64,000 nucleotides of DNA. It comes from an uncultured Planctomycetia bacterium (GTDB lineage Bacteria; Planctomycetota; Phycisphaerae; Phycisphaerales; SM1A02). Under the pieces are notes generated by a model that saw only the letters and a program-made list of their open reading frames with translations, searched no databases and had not been told where the DNA came from. A program made the position numbers and the translations under genes. The stretch's first letter is position 1. Every line of letters begins with the position of its first letter. The stretch spans positions 1 to 64,000 of the forward strand of contig CALMPF010000019.1 in NCBI GenBank assembly GCA_937871505.1, read 5' to 3'. Positions 32,590 to 42,937 of this stretch are shown here, piece after piece.

Positions 32590-34172
32590 CCAGCGGGAGT
32601 CCATCGGGACCGTCGCGGGGGAGCGCAGCCGCGGCGGGCGACCGCCGCGACCCGGCAGCCCTCCGCGACCGCGCGGCGGGCCGCGATCGGGAGGACTCGG
32701 TCGATCGCGCCGCTGCGCCCGCACCGGCGCTCGGTTCCGGCCCGGTCCGCGGGCGCCTCTGGCTCGTCGCCGCGTTCACGCTGGTGGTCGTCGTCACCGT
32801 CGCGCTGCGCCTTGCCCTCGGCGCGGGCTCGCTCGGCATGCGCTACGACGAGCAGTGGATCCTCCCGCCGATCGTCGCGTTGATCGAGGAGGGCTGGTCG
32901 GTGCGGACCGCGATCGACTTCGAGGAGACCAAGGGGCCCGGCTTCATCTGGCCCTACGCGCTCCTTGGCGGAGCGTTCGGCGCCGCTGGCGATGTGGCGC
33001 TCGGGCGCCTGCGGCTGGTCTCGGCGCTCTGGTTCATCGTCGGGGCGGTTCCGCTCTTCTGGATCGCGCGAAGGAGCGGGATCGCGGGGCCCGCGCTCCT
33101 CGGCGTCGCGGCGTTCTACGTGCTCCTGCCGCAGTCGGCGATTCTGGGGCAGCTCGTGATGAGCGAGCCGCTCTTCGTCACCGGCGCGCTGGCGCTGATG
33201 GCGCTCTTCCTGTGGAGCTTCGCGGAAGACGCGGACGGTGCGGCGCCCGTCCGGCGATCGACGTTCCGCCGCACGATCGGTCCGATCCTCTGCTGCCTGG
33301 TGCTCGCGGGCCTGCTCCACGCGCGGATCCACGCGGTCGCGTTCGCCGCCGCGATCTGCGCCGTGGCGTGGCTCCGTGACGGTCCGAGGAGCTGGCCGTG
33401 GCTGCTCGCAGCGCTCCTCGCGGGGCTCTCGCGGATTCCCCTTGCGCTGCGCTGGGGAGGACTGGTCAGTCCCATGTACCGGGAGATGCACCAGATCGCG
33501 GAAGCGTCTCCGCTCGCGGGGCTCGCGAACGCCGCGTATCTGCTCGCGGCGCTGGTCCCGTGGACCGGCCTCTTCCTGCTGCGGCGCTGGAGCGCCGCCG
33601 GGCTCCGTGATCGGCGCTGGCTCCCGCTCGCGGGCGCCGGGCTCGGCGCGCTGGCGGCGGTCATCGCCTCGCCGGCCTTTGCGTCGAAGCTCCCGGCGCC
33701 GCCGCTCTGGGCGGAGCGGGCGCCGGAGGGGATCGTCCGGTACCTCGGCGCCGCCGCCTCGGTGGTCCGGAGCATCTCCTCCGCGCCGACGCTTCAGGCG
33801 GTCCTCTATGTCCTCCTCGCTGCGATCGGCGGTGCGTCGCTTGCGGCGCTCCTCGCCTTGGCGACGGCGCGGCGCCGCCCGGCGCTCGGCCGTGTCGCGC
33901 GGGGCGGAGCGTACGGCTCCGCGGTATCGCCGACCCGCGCGAGCCTCATCGATGACCGAACGATCGGCCAGCTTGCCGGCTTCACGCTCTGCTTCGGCGT
34001 GGCGCTCTACATCGCGACGCAGTCCTTCGTCCTCGATCGCTACCTGCTGCCGTGGTCCTGCCTGCTGCCGATCCTCTGGTGGCGCTGGCTGCCTCCCGGA
34101 GTGCGGGCGCTTCAGTTCGCGCTGATGCTCGCCGCATTCGCATGGAGCGTGCGGGCGTGGCTGAGCCCGTGA
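32586..34172 (+). CDS. Multi-pass membrane glycosyltransferase-like protein (PMT/ArnT type)
   Basis: A 528-residue integral membrane protein with about ten hydrophobic segments. After a 50-residue Arg/Ala-rich cytoplasmic tail and the first membrane helix comes LGMRYDEQWILPP, an acidic pair in the first periplasmic loop as in PMT/ArnT (GT39/GT83) enzymes. Later helices include GRLRLVSALWFIVGAVPLFW and FYVLLPQSAILGQLVMSEPL, the latter typical of the family. Such enzymes transfer a sugar from polyprenyl phosphate to protein or lipid on the outside of the membrane, which suits the upstream GT2 enzyme. GTG 32586 overlaps the preceding stop. Assignment is by topology and motif pattern. Confidence 0.75.
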   Translation: MTSGSPSGPSRGSAAAAGDRRDPAALRDRAAGRDREDSVDRAAAPAPALGSGPVRGRLWLVAAFTLVVVVTVALRLALGAGSLGMRYDEQWILPPIVALIEEGWSVRTAIDFEETKGPGFIWPYALLGGAFGAAGDVALGRLRLVSALWFIVGAVPLFWIARRSGIAGPALLGVAAFYVLLPQSAILGQLVMSEPLFVTGALALMALFLWSFAEDADGAAPVRRSTFRRTIGPILCCLVLAGLLHARIHAVAFAAAICAVAWLRDGPRSWPWLLAALLAGLSRIPLALRWGGLVSPMYREMHQIAEASPLAGLANAAYLLAALVPWTGLFLLRRWSAAGLRDRRWLPLAGAGLGALAAVIASPAFASKLPAPPLWAERAPEGIVRYLGAAASVVRSISSAPTLQAVLYVLLAAIGGASLAALLALATARRRPALGRVARGGAYGSAVSPTRASLIDDRTIGQLAGFTLCFGVALYIATQSFVLDRYLLPWSCLLPILWWRWLPPGVRALQFALMLAAFAWSVRAWLSP

Positions 34173-34386
34173 GCTGGCCGCGGTCGGCCGAGCGCAGGGC
34201 CTCTCGTCCATCTGACCACGTCCACGTTCCGCAAAGCAGGGCGACGACGAGGGCGTTCCCGGTCTGCCGACGCGATGCCGCTGGAACCGGACTGCCGCCG
34301 GACTGGCCCCGGGACTGGCGCCGTGGCTGGCCCCCGGGGACGGCCGACGCTCCTCTTCCGCGCGCGCACCGAACCGCCTGCCGAGT

Positions 34387-34392
34387 TAGCAT
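34387..34392 (+). promoter_or_regulatory. -10-like box TAGCAT before coxB
   Basis: TAGCAT ends 10 nt before the coxB ATG at 34403 with no Shine-Dalgarno sequence between. It would start the respiratory operon as a leaderless or near-leaderless message. The 214 bp upstream (34173-34386) hold only GC-rich low-complexity sequence. Confidence 0.45.
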
Positions 34393-34402
34393 CCGCGAGT
34401 CC

Positions 34403-35500
34403 ATGTCCGGCATTGCCGCCATCGCCGCCGGTCCGATCTTCCCGGTGCTGGCCCCGGAGTCGCCGCAGGCGGAGGCGATCTACGACCTCGGGGTCCGCGT
34501 GGTCCTCGTCGCCGCGGTCATCTTCTCCGTCATGGCGATCCTGATCGGCGTCGCGGCGGTCCGCTTCCGGGAGCGGAGCGGTCGCGATGCGACGATCGAC
34601 TTCGGCAGCCACCGCGCCGAGGTCTGGTGGATGCTCGGTCCGCTGCTCGTCGTCTTCTGGCTCGCCGCGATCAGCGCCAAGCTCGTCCTGACCATCAATG
34701 CCGTTCCCGCGGCCCACCCCGAAGGCGATCCGGCCGAGGGCGGCGACCGCTGCGACATTCTCGTCACCGGCCATCAGTGGTGGTGGGAGGTCAGCTATCC
34801 GCGGACCGACCCCAAAGGAGGTCCCGCAGGCGACTCCGGCGCCGCGATCACGACGGCGAACGAGATCCACATACCCGTCGGTCGGCGGCTTCGGGTGCGC
34901 GTCGAGTCCGCCGACGTGATCCACTCGTTCTGGGTGCCGCAGCTCGCCCGCAAGATCGACGCGATCCCCGGCCGGACCAACCACATCTGGCTGGAAGCCA
35001 ACCGGCCCGGCGAGTATCAGGGCTTCTGCGCCGAGTTCTGCGGCACGCAGCACGCGTGGATGCGCTTCCGCGTGATCGCCCACGGGGAGTCCGAGTATCG
35101 AGGGTGGCTCGCAGCGATGCGGCGACCGCCGGAGCCGGGAGACGGCGCCCAGGCCGCGCTCGGCGCCCGGCTCTTCCGCTCGCTCGCGTGCATCGAGTGC
35201 CATGCCCTCGAAGGCACCGGCTCGACGGCGGCCAACGGTCCGGATCTGACGCACCTCGACCGCCGCCGCATCCTCGCGGGCGGCGCCGTGGTCAACTCTC
35301 CCGCCAATCTCGCCGCGTGGCTGAGGAACCCCGGCCAGTTCAAGCCGGGATCGAAGATGCCGGACTTCAAGCTCGACGACGAGCGGATCGCGGCGCTGAT
35401 CGCCTTCATCGCGCCGGGGTTCGCCGAGGCTGACGCCGCGGCACCGCCGGTCGGTGCGGCCGATGGCGGGAACTCCTCCGCGGGAGAAAGCCCGCGATGA
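34403..35500 (+). CDS. coxB: Cytochrome c oxidase subunit II fused to cytochrome c (caa3 type)
   Basis: A 365-residue subunit II. Two N-terminal membrane helices (VVLVAAVIFSVMAILIGVAA, and LLVVFWLAAISAKLVL) lead to the periplasmic cupredoxin domain, with QWWWEVSYP (about residues 121-129) and complete CuA ligands: the His of HSFWVPQ and CAEFCGTQHAWM. The C-terminal third is a class I cytochrome c with the heme site CIECH and a distal methionine in GSKMPDF. It takes electrons from cytochrome c and passes them to CuA and heme a. Start ATG 34403 gives an N-terminus just before the first helix. Overlaps coxA by four bases. Confidence 0.95.
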   Translation: MSGIAAIAAGPIFPVLAPESPQAEAIYDLGVRVVLVAAVIFSVMAILIGVAAVRFRERSGRDATIDFGSHRAEVWWMLGPLLVVFWLAAISAKLVLTINAVPAAHPEGDPAEGGDRCDILVTGHQWWWEVSYPRTDPKGGPAGDSGAAITTANEIHIPVGRRLRVRVESADVIHSFWVPQLARKIDAIPGRTNHIWLEANRPGEYQGFCAEFCGTQHAWMRFRVIAHGESEYRGWLAAMRRPPEPGDGAQAALGARLFRSLACIECHALEGTGSTAANGPDLTHLDRRRILAGGAVVNSPANLAAWLRNPGQFKPGSKMPDFKLDDERIAALIAFIAPGFAEADAAAPPVGAADGGNSSAGESPR

Positions 35501-37776
35501 GCTCCGGTGCCGGCTCGATGCACTCTCGATCGCGCGGCGCCGGCGCCGAGCCGCACGCGCGGATCGAGCCGCACGGGCTCGCGCTGGAGGATCGGCGCGG
35601 CGTCCTCTCGTGGTTCTCCACGGTCGATCACAAGCGCATCGGGCTCCTCTACATCCTGACGGCGGGGATCTTCCTCCTCGTCGGCGGCGCCGAAGCCCTG
35701 GTGATCCGCCTTCAGCTCGCCCGCCCCGGAGCCGCGATCGTCTCGCCGGAGGTGTACAACCAGCTCTTCACGATGCACGGCACGACGATGGTCTTCCTCG
35801 TCGGAATGCCGATTCTCGTCGGCTTCGCGAACTACCTCGTGCCGCTGATGATCGGGGCCTCGGATGTCGCCTTCCCCCGGCTCAACGCCCTCGCGTGGTG
35901 GATGCTGCCCGCAGGCGGCATCCTGCTGCACATGAGCATCCTGCTCGGCTCGGCGCCGGATGCGGGGTGGTTCGCCTACGCGCCGCTCTCCACGAAGCCC
36001 TACAGCTCGCTCCCCGGCGTCGACTGCTGGATCGCGGGGCTGCTGGTCCTCGGAATCGGGTCGGTCGCGGCGGCGATCAACATCGTCGCGACGGTGCTCT
36101 GCCGCCGCGCGCCGGGGATGTCGATGCAGCGCATCCCGCTCTTCGTCTGGATGGTCTTCATCACGGCGATCCTCACGATCCTCGCCATCCCGGCGCTCAA
36201 CGCCGCGCTGGCGATGCTCTTCGTCGATCGCACCCTCGGGGCCGCGTTCTTCGAGCCCGCGCGCGGCGGCTCGGCGGTGCTCTGGCAGCACTTCTTCTGG
36301 ATCTTCGGGCATCCCGAGGTCTACATCCTCGCGCTGCCCGCCTTCGGGATGATCTCGGAGATCATCCCGGTCCATTCGCGCAAGCCGATCTACGGCTACG
36401 AGTTCGTCGCCGGTTCCACCGTCGCGATCGGCCTGCTGAGCTTCGGCGTCTGGGCGCATCACATGTTCGCCGTAGGACTGGGCAGCGGCGTCGACATCTT
36501 CTTCGCCATCGGCAGCCTGCTGATCGCGATCCCCACCGGCATCAAGATCTTCAACTGGACGGCGACGATGTGGGGCGGGTCGATCCGCTTCACCACCGCG
36601 ATGTGCTTCGCGGTCGCCTTCCTCGTCCAGTTCGTCCTCGGGGGACTCAGCGGCGTCGCCTTCGCGGCCGTTCCCCTCGACTGGCAGCTCACCGACACCT
36701 ACTTCGTCGTCGCGCACTTCCACTACGTCCTCTTCGGAGGGACGCTCTTTGCCCTCTTCGCCGCGATCTACCACTGGTTTCCGAAGATGACCGGCCGCAT
36801 GCTCGACGAGCGGCTGGGGCAGTGGCACTTCTGGCTGACGCTCGTCGGCTTCAACCTGACGTTCTTCGTGCAGCACCTGCTCGGGCTGATGGGAATGCCG
36901 CGGAGGGTCTACACCTATGACGATCAGCCGGGCTGGGCGCTGCTCAACGGCATCTCGAGCGCGGGGTCGTTCCTCCTCGGCTTCGCGACGCTGATCCTCG
37001 TCTGGAACGTGCTCCGGAGCCTCCGTCGCGGGGCCATCGCGGGACCGAACCCGTGGGGCGCGTTCACCCTGGAGTGGGCGACCAGCTCGCCTCCGCCGCC
37101 GGAGAACTTCACGGCGCTGCCGCCGATCCGCTCGCGCCGCCCGGCATGGGACCTCGAGCATCCCGAGCGGGCCGACTTCCTCACGCAGCGAACCGCCGAG
37201 GACCGCGGGACGCGCCCCGAAGCCGCGCCGGTGGCGGCGTGGAGCTTCATCGCCTCGGAGATCATGTTCTTCGTGCTGCTGCTGGCGGCGTTCGTCGTCT
37301 TCACGAGCGGCGACGGCGGCGCAGCGGCCGGGCGCGACTCCCTCGACGTGCCGAGGACGGTGCTCTTCACGGGAGTCCTCGTCGCCAGCAGCGTGACCTT
37401 CGGCTTCGCGCTGCGCGCCCTGTGCCGCGGCGCCGGAGCGAGGGCGCGGCGCTGGCTGCTGGCGACGCTCCTGCTCGGAGCGATCTTCCTCGGCAACCAA
37501 GCGCTCGAGTGGACGGGCCTGCTCCGCGCCGGGGTGCTCCCAGAACGCGACCTCTTCGCGGCGTGCTTCTTCACGGTCACGGGCTTTCACGGGCTCCACG
37601 TCCTCGGCGGGCTGATCGCCATCGGGATCCTCCTCTGGCTGGCGCGCGGCAACGACCTTCCGCCTCGCCGCGCCGCGGTGCCCCACGCCGTCGGGCTCTA
37701 CTGGCACTTCGTCGACGTCGTCTGGATCGTCGTCTTCGCCGTGATCTATCTCGGTCTCCCGCGAGGGCTCGGATGA
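35497..37776 (+). CDS. coxAC: Fused cytochrome c oxidase subunits I and III
   Basis: A 759-residue fusion. Residues about 35-520 are subunit I: FTMHGTTMVF (heme a ligand), WIFGHPEVYILALPAFGMIS (CuB His and cross-linked Tyr), HSRKPIYGY (K-channel region), SFGVWAHHMFAVG (CuB His pair), and VVAHFHYVLFGG (heme ligands). Residues about 570-759 form a compact five-helix subunit III (WSFIASEIMFFVLLLAAFVV, FFTVTGFHGLHVLGGL, YWHFVDVVWIVVFAVIYLG). The catalytic subunit reduces oxygen and pumps protons. Subunit I/III fusions are known in some aa3/caa3 oxidases. Frame and length are continuous, so this is a genuine fusion and not an assembly error within the visible sequence. Overlaps its neighbours by four bases at both ends. 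Confidence 0.95.
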   Translation: MSSGAGSMHSRSRGAGAEPHARIEPHGLALEDRRGVLSWFSTVDHKRIGLLYILTAGIFLLVGGAEALVIRLQLARPGAAIVSPEVYNQLFTMHGTTMVFLVGMPILVGFANYLVPLMIGASDVAFPRLNALAWWMLPAGGILLHMSILLGSAPDAGWFAYAPLSTKPYSSLPGVDCWIAGLLVLGIGSVAAAINIVATVLCRRAPGMSMQRIPLFVWMVFITAILTILAIPALNAALAMLFVDRTLGAAFFEPARGGSAVLWQHFFWIFGHPEVYILALPAFGMISEIIPVHSRKPIYGYEFVAGSTVAIGLLSFGVWAHHMFAVGLGSGVDIFFAIGSLLIAIPTGIKIFNWTATMWGGSIRFTTAMCFAVAFLVQFVLGGLSGVAFAAVPLDWQLTDTYFVVAHFHYVLFGGTLFALFAAIYHWFPKMTGRMLDERLGQWHFWLTLVGFNLTFFVQHLLGLMGMPRRVYTYDDQPGWALLNGISSAGSFLLGFATLILVWNVLRSLRRGAIAGPNPWGAFTLEWATSSPPPPENFTALPPIRSRRPAWDLEHPERADFLTQRTAEDRGTRPEAAPVAAWSFIASEIMFFVLLLAAFVVFTSGDGGAAAGRDSLDVPRTVLFTGVLVASSVTFGFALRALCRGAGARARRWLLATLLLGAIFLGNQALEWTGLLRAGVLPERDLFAACFFTVTGFHGLHVLGGLIAIGILLWLARGNDLPPRRAAVPHAVGLYWHFVDVVWIVVFAVIYLGLPRGLG

Positions 37777-38951
37777 TGAACCAACCGTTCGACGCCCTCC
37801 AGTCGCTCCTCGCGGCCCCTGAGCTCTGGCGGCCGGGAGCGCTTGCGTGGATCGCCGCGGGCTGGGTGACGGCGCTTGCGGCGATCGCGGTTCACCGACG
37901 GTGGGGGAGCCGCGCGCCCTCGATCGGCCGCGAAGGCTGGACGGCGGCCGCGTCGTCCCCGAACGCATCGAAGACGGGCGCGGGAACGAGGGAGGACGGC
38001 GCCGCAGGACCGTCCGGTCCAGCCTCGTCGCCTGCGCGCAGCCGGTTGCGGTGCTGCCGCGCGGTCGTCGCGGCGACCGCGGTCGCGGGGCTTCTCGCCC
38101 TCGGCTTCGTCTCGCCGGTCGGCCCGCTCGCCGAGGGCGTCCTCTTCAGCGCCCACATGCTCCAGCACCTGATCCTGCTGCTGGCGATCCCGCTGGTCCT
38201 CTGGACGCTCATCGGCGCCGTCGTGCACGCTCACGACCCGGGGTCCCCCCGAGGCGGAATCGGATCCACGGCCGGGCGAACGACCCGATTCGAAGCCGGA
38301 TCGGGAACCGGATGCGCACCCGGATGCGCGACCGCGAGGAGGGACGACGCGCGCGCGGGGCCGGCGCGGCCCGGCGCCCTGCGCCGAACGCTGGCGCTGC
38401 CGCTGGTCGGCGGCGTGCTCGGCGTCGGGGCGATGTGGTTCTGGCACGATCCGGCCGCCTGCAACGCCGCCCTTCGCCATGGAGCGGTGGCGGCGCTCCG
38501 CGACCTCTCGCTGGTGCTCGCAGGGCTCGCCTTCTGGTATCCGGTGCTCGTGCGCGACGCGCGGCTCCGGCTCGCGCCTCCGATGGCGGTGGCCTACCTG
38601 ATGGTGGCCTGCGCCGGATGCACCGCCCTGGGCATCGCGATCACGTTCGCCTCCGGCGCCGTCTGCCCGGCCTTCGGGATCGCGCCGACGCCCGCAGCGC
38701 TCGAGCCGCTGCGGGCGGCGGGCTTCAGCAGATCGGTCGATCAGCAGCTCGGGGGACTGCTCATGTGGGTTCCGCCGTGCCTGCTCTACGCGAGCGTCTC
38801 GCTGCTGCTCCTGCGGCGCTGGTATGCGGCTCACGGCGATGCCCGACCGGCAGCCGCCGACGGAGCCGCGCAGACGGCGGGCGCATTCGGCCGCTCCTCC
38901 GGCGCTGCGGCATCGGCGTTCGGCATCGCCTCCTCGGAGATCATCCGATGA
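37773..38951 (+). CDS. ctaG: Cytochrome c oxidase assembly protein, CtaG (caa3-type) family
   Basis: A 392-residue membrane protein of the caa3_CtaG family, thought to help insert copper into the oxidase. Helices carry the expected polar signature: FSAHMLQHLILLLAIPLVL (about residues 125-145) with two conserved histidines, GAMWFWHDPAACNA, and DQQLGGLLMWVP near the C-terminal helix. Two low-complexity insertions (about 45-90 and 155-195, rich in Gly, Ser, Arg and Ala) make it longer than usual. Starts with tandem ATG codons overlapping the coxAC stop; overlaps the next small gene by four bases. Confidence 0.85.
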   Translation: MMNQPFDALQSLLAAPELWRPGALAWIAAGWVTALAAIAVHRRWGSRAPSIGREGWTAAASSPNASKTGAGTREDGAAGPSGPASSPARSRLRCCRAVVAATAVAGLLALGFVSPVGPLAEGVLFSAHMLQHLILLLAIPLVLWTLIGAVVHAHDPGSPRGGIGSTAGRTTRFEAGSGTGCAPGCATARRDDARAGPARPGALRRTLALPLVGGVLGVGAMWFWHDPAACNAALRHGAVAALRDLSLVLAGLAFWYPVLVRDARLRLAPPMAVAYLMVACAGCTALGIAITFASGAVCPAFGIAPTPAALEPLRAAGFSRSVDQQLGGLLMWVPPCLLYASVSLLLLRRWYAAHGDARPAAADGAAQTAGAFGRSSGAAASAFGIASSEIIR

Positions 38952-39175
38952 CCGACCGCCGCGTCCCGTCGGCGGATGATGCGCCGGGAGCGCTTCCCGC
39001 GGAAGCGCTCCCGCGGCCGACGATCGCTCCTGCGATCGTGGGGCTCGGGGTCGCGATGAGCTTCGCGGGACTCGTGCTTCAGTGGGTCGTCGCAGCGACC
39101 GGGCTTCTGCTCCTCGGATGGGGCATCGCACTCTGGATGAAGGAGGTGCGTCGAGGATGGCGCCTGAGCAAGTGA
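38948..39175 (+). CDS. Small two-helix membrane protein of the oxidase operon
   Basis: A 75-residue protein with two adjacent hydrophobic segments (IAPAIVGLGVAMSFAGLVL, VAATGLLLLGWGIALWM) and a basic end (KEVRRGWRLSK). Size and position suggest a subunit IV-like accessory of the oxidase, but there is no diagnostic motif. ATG 38948 overlaps the ctaG stop; its 3' end overlaps the Rieske gene start by 19 bp. Confidence 0.7.
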   Translation: MTDRRVPSADDAPGALPAEALPRPTIAPAIVGLGVAMSFAGLVLQWVVAATGLLLLGWGIALWMKEVRRGWRLSK

Positions 39176-39747
39176 ACGGGGACCGACCGGACCTGCGCCC
39201 TCGCGTCGACGAGGGGACCGCCGCGGGCGCGAGCGAGCTGCCTCTCCGGGTGATCCCGGGGGCCGAGATCCGCCGCCGCGAGATGCTCGCGCGGCTCGCG
39301 CTCGCCCTCGCCGGGATCACCACCGCGATGGTCGCGGCTCCCGTCGTCGGCTTCGTCGTGGCGCCGATGTTCAAGCCGGTCCCGCGACTCTGGCGCCCGG
39401 TCGGCCGCGTCGAGGAGTTCAAGCTCGGCGAGACCGTGCTGGTGCACTTCGAGGATCCCTCTCCGGTGCCCTGGGCGGGGGTGACGGCGCGCACCGGCGC
39501 GTGGCTGCGGCGCACCGGCGACGCGTCGTTCGAGTGCTTCGCGATCAACTGCCGCCACCTCGGCTGCCCGGTGCGCTGGGTGCCGGAGGCGGAGCTCTTC
39601 ATGTGTCCCTGCCATGGCGGCGTCTACTACAAGGACGGCACCGTCGCGGCGGGCCCGCCCCCCGAGCCGCTGCACCGTTACAGGGTGCGCGTCAGCGACG
39701 GCACGGTGGAGATCGAGACGGCGCCGCTCCCCCTGACCATCCAATGA
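39157..39747 (+). CDS. Rieske iron-sulfur protein of a bc-type complex
   Basis: A 196-residue Rieske subunit. A membrane anchor (LARLALALAGITTAMVAAPV, residues about 45-64) precedes the [2Fe-2S] domain, whose two ligand boxes are CRHLGC (about 126) and CPCHGG (about 148). In a bc complex it accepts the first electron from quinol. ATG 39157 is chosen because AAGGAGGT lies about 9 nt before it, the best ribosome binding site in the window, and it avoids an N-terminal extension overlapping the previous gene. The stop overlaps the cytochrome b start (ATGA). Confidence 0.93.
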   Translation: MAPEQVNGDRPDLRPRVDEGTAAGASELPLRVIPGAEIRRREMLARLALALAGITTAMVAAPVVGFVVAPMFKPVPRLWRPVGRVEEFKLGETVLVHFEDPSPVPWAGVTARTGAWLRRTGDASFECFAINCRHLGCPVRWVPEAELFMCPCHGGVYYKDGTVAAGPPPEPLHRYRVRVSDGTVEIETAPLPLTIQ

Positions 39748-41141
39748 AGATCCTGCGACGAGCGTGGGGCTGGCTCGACGACCGCGCCGGCATCTCGGAG
39801 ACGCTTGGCCCGATGGCCACGCATCTGGTGCCGCGCAGCGCGAAGTGGTGGTACGTCTTCGGCAGCGCGACGCTTTGCGCGTTCATCGTCCAGGTGACGA
39901 CCGGCATCGGCCTCGCGTTCGCGTACGTTCCCTCCGGAGGCGAGGCGTATGCGAGCCTTCAGGCGATCACCGACGGCTCGCGGATCGGCCATGTGCTGCG
40001 CGGCATGCACTACTTCGGCGCCTCCGCGATGGTCGTGATGGTGGTGCTCCATCTGGCGCAGGTCTTCCTGCACGGCTCGTACAAGTACCCGCGCGAGCTC
40101 AACTGGCTGACGGGCGTCGTCCTCTTCTTCATGGTCCTGGGGATGGCCTTCACCGGACAGCTCCTCCGCTGGGATGCCAACGCGGTCTGGTCCGTCGTCG
40201 TCGCGGCGGAGCAGGCCGATCGCCTGCCGTGGCTGGGCCCCGCCCTCGGGCGTTTCATCATCGGCGGCGAGACCATCGGCGGGGCGACGCTCTCGCGCTT
40301 CTTCGTGCTGCATGTCTTCCTGATCCCCGCGGGGATCTTCGCCTTCATCGGACTGCATCTCTGGCTCGTGCTCCGCCACGGCGTCTCCGAGATGCCGCGG
40401 CCGGGGCACCCGGTCGATCCGGCGACGTACGTCCAGCGCTACGAGCGCCGGATCCGGCGCACCGGCGTGCCCTTCTGGCCGGTCGCCGCATGGCGCGACA
40501 TGGTCGTGGCGACGCTCATGGTGGGGACGATCCTCGTCCTCGCAGTGACGCTCGGTCCGCCCGCGCTCGACCAGCCGCCGGACCCGAGCGCGGTGAACGC
40601 CAACCCCGCTCCGGACTGGTACCTCCTCTTCTACTTCGCGGTCCTCGCCCTGCTCCCGCCGTGGCTGGAGTCGTGGGTGATCATCGGAGCGCCGCTCCTG
40701 CTCATCGTCGCGCTGATCGCGGTGCCCTTCGTGTCGAATCGAGGCGAGCGGGCGCCGTCGCGGCGGCCGTGGGCGATCGCGATCGTGGTCGTGGCGGCGG
40801 TGGGGTTCGTCTCGCTGACGATCCTCGGAGTGAAGGAGCCGTGGTCGCCGGACTTCGGCGTGCAGCCGCTCCCGGCGGAGGTCCTCGTCGGCCTCGACCC
40901 CCGCGCGACCGAGGGCGCCGCGCTGGTTCACGCCAAGGGCTGCCTCTACTGCCATCACATCGACGGCCACGGCGGGTTCCGCGGCCCCGAGCTGAGCACG
41001 ATCGGAACGCTGCTCACCCGCGACCAGATGATCATCCGGATCATGAACGGCGGCACCAACATGCCTTCCTTCGCCGGGACGCTCGACGATGACCAGCTCG
41101 CCCGGATCGTCGACTTCCTGCTGACGAGGAGGGTGCGGTGA
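39744..41141 (+). CDS. Cytochrome b fused to a C-terminal cytochrome c
   Basis: A 465-residue protein combining the quinol-oxidising cytochrome b with a tethered cytochrome c. Heme b ligands lie in helices VLRGMHYFGASAMVVMVVLH and FFVLHVFLIPAGIFAFIGLH, each followed by a second His; PDWYLLFYFAVLALLPPW corresponds to the PEWY region of the subunit IV-like half, with Glu replaced by Asp. The last 90 or so residues are a class I cytochrome c with CLYCHH and MPSFAG as the likely methionine ligand. This replaces a separate cytochrome c1. It ends the operon, and together with the Rieske protein forms a complex III coded beside complex IV. Confidence 0.93.
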   Translation: MKILRRAWGWLDDRAGISETLGPMATHLVPRSAKWWYVFGSATLCAFIVQVTTGIGLAFAYVPSGGEAYASLQAITDGSRIGHVLRGMHYFGASAMVVMVVLHLAQVFLHGSYKYPRELNWLTGVVLFFMVLGMAFTGQLLRWDANAVWSVVVAAEQADRLPWLGPALGRFIIGGETIGGATLSRFFVLHVFLIPAGIFAFIGLHLWLVLRHGVSEMPRPGHPVDPATYVQRYERRIRRTGVPFWPVAAWRDMVVATLMVGTILVLAVTLGPPALDQPPDPSAVNANPAPDWYLLFYFAVLALLPPWLESWVIIGAPLLLIVALIAVPFVSNRGERAPSRRPWAIAIVVVAAVGFVSLTILGVKEPWSPDFGVQPLPAEVLVGLDPRATEGAALVHAKGCLYCHHIDGHGGFRGPELSTIGTLLTRDQMIIRIMNGGTNMPSFAGTLDDDQLARIVDFLLTRRVR

Positions 41142-41234
41142 CCTCGGTCGTCGAGACGCCCGCGGCGCACCTGCCTGAGCGTCCGCCCGACCCTCTGCGG
41201 AGATCACGCCTGCGGCGCCGCGGCTTCCCCGCGC

Positions 41235-42923
<1,689 letters not shown>

Positions 42924-42931
42924 GAGCCGGG

Positions 42932-42937
42932 AGTCTA
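42932..42937 (-). promoter_or_regulatory. -10-like box TAGACT before ettA
   Basis: Minus-strand TAGACT ends 8 nt before the ettA ATG and overlaps the 3' end of the broken toxin gene. The same hexamer occurs before uppS at nearly the same spacing. Confidence 0.5.
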
